Shown here: one piece after another, positions 7,379 to 15,193 of the stretch
How positions within the stretch are numbered: position 1 is the first letter of the stretch
How the letters are laid out: each line of letters opens with the position of its first letter
Assembly: GCA_013215295.1 (NCBI GenBank)
Contig: JABSOZ010000030.1
Location: forward strand, 1 to 41,800
Direction of reading: 5' to 3'
Origin: Colwellia sp.
Lineage (GTDB): Bacteria; Pseudomonadota; Gammaproteobacteria; Enterobacterales; Alteromonadaceae
Length of the DNA: 41,800 bases
The notes under the pieces: model-generated
What the model was told of the DNA's origin: nothing
The model's database searches: none
Seen by the model: the letters and a program-made list of their open reading frames with translations, nothing else
Position numbers and translations under genes: made by a program

Positions 7379-7478
7379 GCCTAACGCCCACTTAAGCGGA
7401 CAAAAATAGTTGGTTAAAATGTGTAGCGAAGCGGAACCTAACCAACTGTTTTTGTTCCGTTTGAAGTGCTTGTTAGGT
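7379..7478 (-). repeat. attC site J
   Basis: This 100-bp attC is very close to site A. It runs from GCCTAACGCCCACTTAAGCGG to TTGAAGTGCTTGTTAGGT. The inner arms are TAGTTGGTTAAAATG and CCTAACCAACTG, with outer arms ACAAAAA and TTTTTGT. Confidence 0.93.
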
Positions 7479-8021
7479 AAACATTACACGTAAAAGTAAC
7501 AAAAACGTACTTAAAAATATACTTGCTTCAGCAATTCTCTGGATTAAACCAATAAAAGGCTTAGGAAAACCGACAAGAAATGTAATTAAGAAAAAACAAA
7601 GTAGCGTAAAGGATACATCAATATGCCAACCAGTATTGCTATCCATTAATTCATTAAGTTGGTACACCATTCCGACATAACATACGCCACCTACAATATT
7701 GTGTAGAGAATTTTTCCAAGTTCCTAAAAATGGCGTTTCAGGGTCACATGGAAAAAATGCACTAAATAAATAACTTAAGCCGATTGCACCAGAAAGAAAA
7801 GCAGCCGGGTAGTTATTGTTATATGCAAACATAGAAATGATTAAGCAACCTAAGCCTACAGGCAGAAAGATGAAAAATGAAACCTGTTTTTCATACTCCG
7901 AACCTGATTCACCTAACTCACTTATTGAATGCCTGCAGTGATTATAGGCTTTTCGTTTTTTCGCATAAAAAGTAATGCCCCACACTAAATATATATAAAT
8001 TATAAGTAAAAAGAGCGCCAT
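7473..8021 (-). CDS. Cassette gene: DUF998-family membrane protein
   Basis: This 182-aa integral membrane protein has about six hydrophobic segments (residues 2-18, 45-63, 70-88, 108-121, 135-151, 160-180). The loop motifs HSISELGESGSEYEKQ (about 32-47) and FFPCDPETP followed by SLHNIVGG (about 89-112) are typical of the DUF998 family, whose members are thought to sit in the cytoplasmic membrane; their role is unknown. The first ATG is used, with only weak purines upstream from the attC K core. The stop overlaps attC J. Confidence 0.82.
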   Translation of the reverse strand: MALFLLIIYIYLVWGITFYAKKRKAYNHCRHSISELGESGSEYEKQVSFFIFLPVGLGCLIISMFAYNNNYPAAFLSGAIGLSYLFSAFFPCDPETPFLGTWKNSLHNIVGGVCYVGMVYQLNELMDSNTGWHIDVSFTLLCFFLITFLVGFPKPFIGLIQRIAEASIFLSTFLLLLRVMFT

Positions 8022-8032
8022 ACTTTTGGTTT

Positions 8033-8133
8033 ACCTAACGCCCCACTAAGAGGCTTTTAATTGTTGGTTAAAATGTGAAGCGAAGCGGAACCTAACCAAC
8101 TGTTAAAAGTCCTGCTTGAGTGGCTTGTTATGT
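8033..8133 (-). repeat. attC site K (right-most)
   Basis: This 101-bp attC is nearly identical to D and H. It runs from ACCTAACGCCCCACTAAGAGG to GAGTGGCTTGTTATGT. The inner arms are TTGTTGGTTAAAATG and CCTAACCAACTG. It is the last canonical attC before the array ends, and so the most attI-proximal one visible. Confidence 0.93.
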
Positions 8134-8457
8134 GTTTTTGTTCCCACGCTCTTGTTTTAGTATTTCGAGGAGTAAATCTATTCTGCGATTTACCTTTTTG
8201 CTTTCAGCAGTAATCATGGTTTGAACAAAAGAAGTTGCGAACAAAGTAATGAACATAATTTTCAATGTATCGGGGTCAACATTTAAAAATCGCTGTGCAA
8301 TAAAAAGTAAACCAAAAGGAGTAATGATTTGTAAAATATCTTTAATACCAAAACTTTTTGAACCGAGATTATTGAACTCATCAATATTTTTTTGATGCTT
8401 TGTCATTTGATCATATTCAATTTTAGCTTCTACTTTTAATTGTTCATCATTTTCCAT
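8128..8457 (-). CDS. Cassette gene: small membrane protein with charged ends
   Basis: This 109-aa protein is not recognised. The N-terminal half is charged and helical (about residues 1-30, possible coiled coil). A moderately hydrophobic region with two segments follows (about 36-50 and 58-75, TLKIMFITLFATSFVQTMI). It ends in a charged helix with heptad-like spacing (RRIDLLLEILKQERG). The Met at 8457 is preferred because AAGGAG sits 7 bp upstream. A longer frame to 8529 would read into the 333-bp repeat and lacks such a site. It is the most promoter-proximal cassette gene in the visible array. Confidence 0.75.
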   Translation of the reverse strand: MENDEQLKVEAKIEYDQMTKHQKNIDEFNNLGSKSFGIKDILQIITPFGLLFIAQRFLNVDPDTLKIMFITLFATSFVQTMITAESKKVNRRIDLLLEILKQERGNKNT

Positions 8458-8483
8458 AAATTGACTCCTTACTATTGAAACAC

Positions 8484-8817
8484 ATAACAGCTTATTAGAC
8501 GAGAAAAGCCCCCTTTTCCTACAGATCATTAACCGTCTGATTTCTTTATAATAGACATAAAACTTACCCTTATATTCTCAGTATATCAAGTGGTTATTAC
8601 TTTCCATTAATAAGGTATGAAGAAAGCATGTTTTTATCTCGTTTTCTCGGGTGAAAGCGTGAAAAAAAGCATTAGAAAATATATGGTAATTTATTTGTAG
8701 GTAATGTCGTCAAAGCGCACCAACTTGTCGTTAGGATATCTTTTGAAATAGCGATTTTTTAAAACAAAACTAAAAATTCATACAACGGACTACTCTAAGG
8801 ACAGTAGCTGCCACAAA
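8484..8817. repeat. 333-bp dispersed repeat, copy 2
   Basis: This is the second copy of the element at 3708-4040, about 95% identical. Like copy 1 it abuts the start of a cassette gene with ATAACAGCTTATTAGAC and ends GGACAGTAGCTGCCACAAA, after which the two copies diverge completely. Here it marks the right end of the cassette array. No ORF is seen in it. Confidence 0.85.
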
Positions 8818-9054
8818 GTGATCATATTTATTAGTAGTAAAGCTAATGTTATTCAGTGGTCGCAGTAAATGTTATTAGGTGTCAGTATTAGATGATAATG
8901 ACTGGCAGTTCTGATGTAATTAGGTGGCAAAACTGATGTAATTGTCCAAGCTTAACCAAAAAACATATAAATCAAGCTATACGATGATGTAGAAAACGTA
9001 AACGGTTTATTCTTAGCCAGTGAAAATAACGCAGAGATAGATTAACCCTCTTCG
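8818..9054. other. Array boundary with iterated motifs, possible IS end
   Basis: There is no gene. Four spaced copies of a short motif occur: AATGTTATTCAGTGG (about 8845), AATGTTATTAGGTG (about 8868), TGATGTAATTAGGTGG (8912-8927) and TGATGTAATTGTCCA (8934-8948). Subterminal arrays of short repeats ending in such a terminus are characteristic of IS21-like and related transposon ends (transposase-binding sites). I see no transposase, so this would be a solo end. The expected attI and integrase are absent. Confidence 0.4.
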
Positions 9055-9549
9055 TTATGTTTTCACTCTACAGCCATGAGTAAGCTCTTCCTCATCAGGG
9101 ATCTCAAATTGTGGTTCCATAAAGTTGAACATCATATCAGTCACCTCGAAAGAATAGACACTTGGCTCTTTATCTAAGTTTCTTTTTTCTATCCGCTTTT
9201 TACGGATACCTTTTGGGGCGTCCAAATAATGTAGTTCTACCTGCATATTTAACGCTTCAGCTTTATGATGAAAAATGTCTCTTTGTGCTTTAGTCGTAAA
9301 ACCTAGATCTAAAATAACATTGCCATTAAGTGATAATATTTGTTCACTTACTTGCCATATTTGTTCATAACACCTATTTACTCTCTCAATCATCCATGAG
9401 TAATCAAGAGAAGTCATATCTTTAGAAAATAATGTTTGCATCCAAGGGTCTATAGAAAATCTAACCGCATCCACTTCCTTAGAAAGTGATAATGAATAAG
9501 TTGTTTTACCTACGCCTATCGGACCACACACTAGAATTAATCTTGCCAT
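9055..9549 (-). CDS. P-loop ATP-binding kinase-like protein
   Basis: This 164-aa protein carries a Walker A motif at its N-terminus (GPIGVGKTT, residues 9-17). A later ILDLGF segment (about 79-84) fits Walker B. A basic LID-like stretch RKKRIEKRN (about 117-125) fits the AAA_33 / zeta-toxin and chloramphenicol phosphotransferase-like kinase group. Members phosphorylate small molecules, sometimes antibiotics or UDP-sugars; the substrate cannot be told here. It is not in a cassette and lies about 130 bp downstream of a MarR gene on the same strand, so it may be co-transcribed with it. Confidence 0.83.
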   Translation of the reverse strand: MARLILVCGPIGVGKTTYSLSLSKEVDAVRFSIDPWMQTLFSKDMTSLDYSWMIERVNRCYEQIWQVSEQILSLNGNVILDLGFTTKAQRDIFHHKAEALNMQVELHYLDAPKGIRKKRIEKRNLDKEPSVYSFEVTDMMFNFMEPQFEIPDEEELTHGCRVKT

Positions 9550-9676
9550 ATATATTTATCTCTTTTTTAGATATAAGAACGCTTTCATCAACAATTAAAG
9601 CGTTGAATAAAACCTGTAACCATGTCGTATAACAAACATCTTTTTATGCGCTGATTAGAACGTTTTTCAAATATTA

Positions 9677-10099
9677 TTAGCACTTTATTTTGTTAAGTAA
9701 TCTCAATAATTGCTCAATTTCTGAATCTTCTAACAATGAAAAAATTGAACGGCAACTGTGCTCAAAAGAATGTAGCGCATCGGTATATAGAGTATCTCCT
9801 GTGCTTGTTAGGCCAACTAAGCTTTGACGGGCATCTCTTGAATTGACCGTTTTTAGAACGATATTGTTTTTTGTCATAGGCGCTAAAAGTCTAGTCACGC
9901 CAGAACCCGTTAAACCTATTGAATCTGCTAAAGTAATACGGCTCAATGAGCCACCAGGAGCATTATGTAATTTGTGCATGATGATAAATTCTGTGAAACT
10001 TAAACCATGCACACTTAGGCATGAATCAACTTTTTTGTTTAACAACGTGCTTATGTAAGACTGTTCCAACATTAATGATGTTAGGTTTATAGTGCTCAT
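9677..10099 (-). CDS. MarR-family transcriptional regulator
   Basis: This 140-aa winged-helix protein has an N-terminal dimerisation helix, then the HTH (about residues 52-75, SLSRITLADSIGLTGSGVTRLL). The wing with the conserved Asp-Ala-Arg (VNSRDARQSLVGLT, about 86-99) and C-terminal dimer helices follow. It most likely binds a small hydrophobic or phenolic ligand as a homodimer. AAGGA lies upstream of the ATG. A 24-bp palindrome 15 bp before the start suggests it represses its own promoter. The downstream P-loop kinase on the same strand may be under the same control. Confidence 0.92.
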   Translation of the reverse strand: MSTINLTSLMLEQSYISTLLNKKVDSCLSVHGLSFTEFIIMHKLHNAPGGSLSRITLADSIGLTGSGVTRLLAPMTKNNIVLKTVNSRDARQSLVGLTSTGDTLYTDALHSFEHSCRSIFSLLEDSEIEQLLRLLNKIKC

Positions 10100-10113
10100 G
10101 TAATATCCTTGAA

Positions 10114-10137
10114 ATATACTTGATTAGTCAAGTATAT
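10114..10137. promoter_or_regulatory. Palindromic MarR operator
   Basis: The dyad is perfect: ATATACTTGA, four bases (TTAG), then TCAAGTATAT. Arms and spacing match MarR-family operators (typically TTGA/TCAA half-sites in AT-rich palindromes). A partial further half-site (AATCAAGT) follows at 10141-10148. It sits between the marR start codon and its upstream region, consistent with autorepression. Confidence 0.8.
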
Positions 10138-10784
10138 TTTAATCAAGTCTAATGTCAAACAGTAAATAATTATTTAAAGATGTTCAAGTAAACCATGGAT
10201 GCTCGTTCAATAATTTCTAGGCGGTAACCGCGGGGATAAATTAAATAAATATATAACAAGTCAGTGTGAAAAAGTTTTCAAAAGATAGTCAATTCGTTAA
10301 CTGTTTGCTTTCAAATTAACAAAATCAAAGGTGACTATAGTAAACACCACGATGAACGATATGAAAGTAATGCTAAACGAAAAAGTGGGGGCAACGCAGG
10401 GGTTATCTAAAAGGATAAATACATCAATAATCAGCCAATAGAAGTCAATTTTTCATACACCTAACTTCTATTCATCGGCAGTATAGCTCGGCCGCAATAT
10501 TCCAACTACTGTGCGAGTTTAATATTAATAAATATGTTATTCAAATGGTTAAATAGAGAAAATCAACTAGTCTTAAAATAACTATAGATAAAGAATCGCT
10601 TGGAATTATTGTTGCTTATGAACAATGATTAATAACCGTATACATACTAAATATTGAAATTAAATGTTAATACTAAAAATTTAAACTAATTTAAAATTTC
10701 TCATAAATTTGAGGATTTATGAATGTTGATTAAAGCCAATCTAATTATATTTTTGAAGGTACTACATAAGGAATAATCAATAAA
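10138..10784. other. Long intergenic region, no gene seen
   Basis: These 650 bp separate the divergent marR gene and the binding-protein operon. No reading frame with a plausible start and coding character is evident on either strand. The right part (about 10500-10780) is extremely AT-rich and should contain the promoter of the downstream operon, but I cannot place -35 and -10 boxes with confidence. Confidence 0.5.
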
Positions 10785-11708
10785 ATGAATGTTATACAAA
10801 TAAAAGTGTGTTTCCTGCTCAGTATTACCTTTATATTTATGAGTGCATTTTGCGCAGCATCAACGAACGAAAATCATGTTGAAAAATTACCTAGCCTAAC
10901 AGTAGGGTCTATATCTAATACACCAAAAGAAGAAGTAAGAAAATTCCAACCATTCATTGATCATCTCGTCGCCTCTTTAACAGATTCGGATATAAAAGTG
11001 GGTCGAGTGATTATTGCTAGTTCTTTACAGGAAATGTCTGAATTAATTAACCAAGGGTTAGTTGATATCTATATTGACAGCCCATTTCCTATTATGGCTA
11101 TTCAAAAGAAAACTAATAGCACTGCTTTTATACGTCGCTGGAAAAAAGGGGTTAGGGAATATAATAGCGTTATATTCGCTCGTAAAGACAGTGGTATAAA
11201 GTCACTTAATGATTTAACCGGTAAAATGATTTCCTTCGAAGAATCATTTTCCACCTCAGGTTATTTTTTACCTAAGGCAACCCTCTTGAATGAACATTAT
11301 TCCCTGATAGAGAAGCGGAGCAAAAATTCACCGGTAGCAATAGACAAAATAGGCTACATATTCTCCTATGATGATGAAACATCTATGGTATGGGTGTTGA
11401 GAAAAAAAGTTGCAGCCGCCGCATTAAGTAAAAAAGCGTTCAATGTATTATCAAAATCTAAACGTGACGAATTAATTATTCTACAGGAAAGCCTTTTTGT
11501 TCCTCGTCAAATTATGGTTCATCGCCCTAAGTTATCCGAAAAGCTAATCGCTAATATTAAAAAGGTGCTACTTAATATGCATAATGAGGAATCCGGTCGC
11601 AAGGTACTGTTAAATTTTTCGAAAACTAAACAGTTTGAAACATTCAACAATGATGAGCTAAAGGAAGTTTCTACTTTGTTTAACGCTATTGAATCTGAAT
11701 TTCATTAG
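10785..11708 (+). CDS. PhnD-type periplasmic substrate-binding protein
   Basis: This 307-aa protein has a Sec signal peptide (residues 1-25). The mature protein belongs to the phosphate/phosphite/phosphonate (PhnD-like, type 2 periplasmic) binding family. Evidence includes the opening LTVGSISNTPKEEVRKFQPFIDHL (two lobes separated after about residue 80), a DIYIDSPFPI motif (about 95-104), and the SLNDLTGKMISFEESFSTSGYFLP hinge segment (about 146-169). No ABC permease or ATPase genes are nearby. The gene is followed after 29 bp by a hybrid histidine kinase, so the protein more likely feeds a ligand signal to that kinase than serves transport. The natural ligand cannot be read from the sequence. 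Confidence 0.88.
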   Translation: MNVIQIKVCFLLSITFIFMSAFCAASTNENHVEKLPSLTVGSISNTPKEEVRKFQPFIDHLVASLTDSDIKVGRVIIASSLQEMSELINQGLVDIYIDSPFPIMAIQKKTNSTAFIRRWKKGVREYNSVIFARKDSGIKSLNDLTGKMISFEESFSTSGYFLPKATLLNEHYSLIEKRSKNSPVAIDKIGYIFSYDDETSMVWVLRKKVAAAALSKKAFNVLSKSKRDELIILQESLFVPRQIMVHRPKLSEKLIANIKKVLLNMHNEESGRKVLLNFSKTKQFETFNNDELKEVSTLFNAIESEFH

Positions 11709-11737
11709 CAATGACAAATTGAAATGGATGTTAATCG

Positions 11738-14215
11738 ATGAAAAATAGTCTTAGAATTTTTAAATTGGGAATTGCAGGTCAACTTATAAGTGCTATGTCG
11801 ATATTAATGATCGTGATGATATTTGTTATATCTTTCATTAATATTCAAAATGAGCAAGCGGTGATTTTAAAGAAAAGCCTTGCACATGTTCATGCTATTA
11901 CCTCTCTTCTAAATGAAAGTTCGATTAATTACCTTGATGAATTTAACGTTGGCAAGTTACGACTATTACTCTCTGATGTTACCGGTAATCCCGATATTGT
12001 ATATAGCTATATATTTGATGAAGAAGGTCTGATCATTACTGACGGCACTGACGAAAATCCTTTAAGAGATGAAAAACTTCTAGATGCGATTAGTTTAAGA
12101 AGCATTGCAGCTTTAACAACGCTTGAGCAATTTGATCAAGGAATAGTTGATGTAACATCTCCTATTTATTTAGGCGAAAAAAAATTGGGTGGTGTCAGAA
12201 TAGGCTATTCTTTAGCGAGTATTGAGCAAGAAAAACAACAAGTTATTTATAAAAACATTCAACTATCTTTTATCTTTCTTTTCATCATGATATTGGTGGT
12301 TTATTTGATCGCCAAACGTATCACTCAACCGTTGAAAAGCTTTACTACTGCTATAGTAAACTTTGATGTTAATGATAAAAAACAAATAACGCAGATTCAA
12401 AGAAAAGATGAGATTGGTGAACTTTATCAAGCATTTAATAATTTAATATATAACTTGAAGCTGACTACTGCGTCGAAAGAGCAACTCGATGAAGAGATCA
12501 TTAACCGTAAAGAAATAGAGCTAGATTTACGTGAGTCCATCAAAAAAGCAAATATCGCGGTGGAAAGTAAAAGGGCTTTTCTAGCGAATATGAGCCATGA
12601 GATCCGTACACCCATGAACGGTGTATTGGGTATGTTGGGATTATTACTTACTGGCAATCTCGATGAAGAGCAAAAGCATCGGGTAGTTATTGCTAAATCT
12701 AGTGCAGACACCCTCCTGACAATAATTAATGACATTCTCGATTTTTCTAAAGTTGAAGCGGGAAAATTACATTTAGAGCATGTTGAATTTGATGTTCGCA
12801 CGCTAATTGAACATTGTATCGTATCGATGGCGTTACAAGCACAAGAAAAAAATATTGAGTTAATCCTTGATTTATCCATGATAAAACACTCAATGATAAA
12901 ATCAGACCCTAATAGATTACGACAAATTTTGACTAATATTGTCGGTAATGCCATTAAATTCACTGAAAAAGGTGAAATTATTATTTATGTTGAATTAGTG
13001 GACACGAAAAACAGCGAGAAGGGTCTTACAACCCAATTGTATTGTAAAATTAAAGATACAGGGATCGGCATTGAGAAAGAACAACAAACATTACTTTTCG
13101 AGACGTTTAGCCAAGTAGATTCCTCAACAACGCGAAAATATGGTGGCACCGGATTAGGGCTTACTATCAGCCGCAAATTGTGCCAATTAATGGGGGGTGA
13201 TATACATGTAACGAGTAAAAAGGGTAAAGGAAGTTGTTTTGAGTTCAATCTAATCATTGAAAAAAGTAACCCATTAACCTCTGTCGCACCTGATATTAAT
13301 CTAAGTCGTTTGCAAATTTTGATTGTTGATGAGAATGCCACTACTAGAAAAGTGTTACAGCGTCAGCTATCTATTTGGGGAGCAAAAACGGTTGAAGCTG
13401 ATAGTTATGAAACAGCGCTGTTGTTATGCAATGATAGAGTTAATAGCAAAGTTCTCACTCTTTTTGATATTGCTTTAATTGATATGAAAATGACAAATAT
13501 TGATGGCGAAACATTAGCTAAAAACATTAGATCTAATAAAAACTATAATGCGATGAAGTTGGTTTTGATGTCATCAATGGCAGAAATAGGAGATGTTAAA
13601 CACCTTTCAGAATTAGAATATACTGCGTATTTCCCAAAACCGATAGCAACATACGATTTATTTAATGCATTAGCGTTAAACAGTGATGATGGTGAAGCAT
13701 TAAAACCAATGCCGCCAATAAGCACTAAATCTAATACTTTAATTAATGACCAAGAAACTAAAAAACAAGCTGTTTTAAGTTATCCACCGCTAGCCGAAGG
13801 TAATGATACAAAAGATTGTTGGCCCGAAAATATGCGAGTTTTACTTGTTGAAGATAATAGAATTAATCAAATGGTCGCGTTAAGTGTATTAAAAAATATA
13901 GGTATAATTGCTGATGTAGCGGTGAATGGTATTGAAGCCTTAAAGTGCTTAAAAGAAGCAACGTCCGTCAAGCCATATACCCTTGTTATTATGGATTGCC
14001 AAATGCCAGAAATGGATGGATACGAAGCGACCAAAAGAATAAGAGCAAACGAAGCGGGTGTAGAAAACTCGTTGATCCCAATCATTGCAATGACAGCCAA
14101 TGCCATGGAGGGAGATAAAGAAAAATGTCTTGATGCAGGCATGGATGATTATCTCTCTAAACCCATTGAACCAGAAATCGTGTATGAAAAATTGAAATTA
14201 TGGGTAAATAAATAG
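11738..14215 (+). CDS. Hybrid sensor histidine kinase with two receiver domains
   Basis: This 825-aa BarA/TorS-like kinase has membrane segments at about 14-35 and 173-192 flanking a periplasmic sensor of about 135 residues. A HAMP region (about 193-245), a coiled coil, and HisKA with the phospho-acceptor in SHEIRTPMNG (His287) follow. HATPase_c is marked by an N-box NIVGNAIKF, DTGIGI and GGTGLGL. The first receiver (IDMKMTNIDG, Asp582) is degenerate at its N-terminal acidic pocket (VDEN). The second is canonical (VEDN; MDCQMPEMDGYEAT, Asp753; SKPI). There is no HPt domain, so phosphotransfer to a separate HPt or regulator is required; none is encoded nearby. It forms an operon with the binding-protein gene 29 bp upstream. 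Confidence 0.92.
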   Translation: MKNSLRIFKLGIAGQLISAMSILMIVMIFVISFINIQNEQAVILKKSLAHVHAITSLLNESSINYLDEFNVGKLRLLLSDVTGNPDIVYSYIFDEEGLIITDGTDENPLRDEKLLDAISLRSIAALTTLEQFDQGIVDVTSPIYLGEKKLGGVRIGYSLASIEQEKQQVIYKNIQLSFIFLFIMILVVYLIAKRITQPLKSFTTAIVNFDVNDKKQITQIQRKDEIGELYQAFNNLIYNLKLTTASKEQLDEEIINRKEIELDLRESIKKANIAVESKRAFLANMSHEIRTPMNGVLGMLGLLLTGNLDEEQKHRVVIAKSSADTLLTIINDILDFSKVEAGKLHLEHVEFDVRTLIEHCIVSMALQAQEKNIELILDLSMIKHSMIKSDPNRLRQILTNIVGNAIKFTEKGEIIIYVELVDTKNSEKGLTTQLYCKIKDTGIGIEKEQQTLLFETFSQVDSSTTRKYGGTGLGLTISRKLCQLMGGDIHVTSKKGKGSCFEFNLIIEKSNPLTSVAPDINLSRLQILIVDENATTRKVLQRQLSIWGAKTVEADSYETALLLCNDRVNSKVLTLFDIALIDMKMTNIDGETLAKNIRSNKNYNAMKLVLMSSMAEIGDVKHLSELEYTAYFPKPIATYDLFNALALNSDDGEALKPMPPISTKSNTLINDQETKKQAVLSYPPLAEGNDTKDCWPENMRVLLVEDNRINQMVALSVLKNIGIIADVAVNGIEALKCLKEATSVKPYTLVIMDCQMPEMDGYEATKRIRANEAGVENSLIPIIAMTANAMEGDKEKCLDAGMDDYLSKPIEPEIVYEKLKLWVNK

Positions 14216-14421
14216 TCGAGAAGTGATGTAATTTTTTGATAAATGTTCCTCGGTATTGCCAAATCTAAAATGTATTCTATTGCAAAATCATCGTTTGTTT
14301 TTTTCATCAGAAAAGAAATTTTCTATTTCCTTATGTCTCAAATTACCCGCTGTGGTATTGCCTTTAACGAATAAATACCGCGGTATGATTTTAGTATTGA
14401 GATACCCATGTTTTTATGGGA

Positions 14422-14449
14422 CATTACCTGCATAAACACTATGGTAATG
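14422..14449. repeat. Inverted repeat upstream of SGNH hydrolase gene
   Basis: CATTACC, 14 bases, GGTAATG, about 40 bp before the gene start, preceded by a small hairpin (CCCAT/ATGGG, 14405-14420). It could be an operator or part of the terminator of the upstream kinase operon; no T-tract follows. The function is a guess. Confidence 0.35.
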
Positions 14450-14489
14450 TTGTTATCATTATTTTAAATAGTAAAAGAAAGGTTATTAA

Positions 14490-15110
14490 ATGCGGAATGT
14501 TTTGTGTTTTGGTGATTCTAATACATGGGGATACGTCCCAGGTACAGGAAAACGTTATGATGAAGAAGTTCGTTGGCCCGCATTAACTCAACTTCTGCTA
14601 AACAATGAATTTACACTTTATGAAGCAGGTTTAAGTGGACGGACTATTAATAGCGATGATGCGAGCAGAGATTTTCGTAATGGCGCTAAACAGTTGAATC
14701 TTTATTTGGAAAGTTGTCGACCGTTAGATTTAGTCATTATTATGTTAGGTACGAACGATCTTAAAGCCAGCTTAACTCTCTCTATTGAGGATATAAAAGA
14801 GCGAGCAAAAGCGCTTTGTCTGCAAGTCTTAAATTTCGACTATGCACCTTATGATAAGCCAGAAATACTGTTAGTGGCGCCTGCTCCTTTTGTTGACTCA
14901 GTGAACATAGATGATGAATTCTCCCAAAGCATAGTCAGATCAAAACAACTTGCACCTGCATATTTTCAGCTAGCCCAAGATTTAAAGCTTTTGTTTTTAG
15001 ATGCAGGGAGAGTAATTAAATCCTCGATGATTGATGGTATTCACTGGGATGAAAAAGAACACAGAGATTTTGCCATTCACTTAGCTGCCATGCTTAAAGA
15101 AAGAAAATGA
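14490..15110 (+). CDS. SGNH/GDSL esterase or acyltransferase, MsAcT-like
   Basis: This 206-aa hydrolase closely follows the pattern of the Mycobacterium smegmatis arylesterase/acyltransferase (MsAcT). Block I is CFGDSNTWGYVPG, with nucleophile Ser10. Further matches are EVRWPALTQLL (26-36), the GLSGRTINSDD oxyanion segment (about 46-56), LDLVIIMLGTND (block III, about 79-91) and DGIHWDEKEHRD, with the catalytic Asp182 and His185. No signal peptide is present, so it is cytosolic. Members hydrolyse short-chain and aryl esters and can transfer acyl groups even in water. AAAGG lies upstream of the ATG. It appears to be a single-gene transcript. Confidence 0.9.
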   Translation: MRNVLCFGDSNTWGYVPGTGKRYDEEVRWPALTQLLLNNEFTLYEAGLSGRTINSDDASRDFRNGAKQLNLYLESCRPLDLVIIMLGTNDLKASLTLSIEDIKERAKALCLQVLNFDYAPYDKPEILLVAPAPFVDSVNIDDEFSQSIVRSKQLAPAYFQLAQDLKLLFLDAGRVIKSSMIDGIHWDEKEHRDFAIHLAAMLKERK

Positions 15111-15193
15111 AACAGTAAGCCATCACTTTTTATTGATTTTTTATTACATTTTTAAATGTCTATCATTAACAAACACCCTGTTAGGAATGCATA

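Noticed and set aside
9055-10099. Kinase plus MarR read as a toxin-antitoxin pair
   Set aside because: The kinase has zeta-like P-loop features, but MarR is a ligand-sensing repressor, the genes are about 130 bp apart, and there is no small antitoxin. A simple regulated enzyme is more likely.
12427-14142. Several minus-strand open frames within the hybrid kinase gene
   Set aside because: They are shadows of the well-supported plus-strand kinase domains, without ribosome binding sites or family resemblance.
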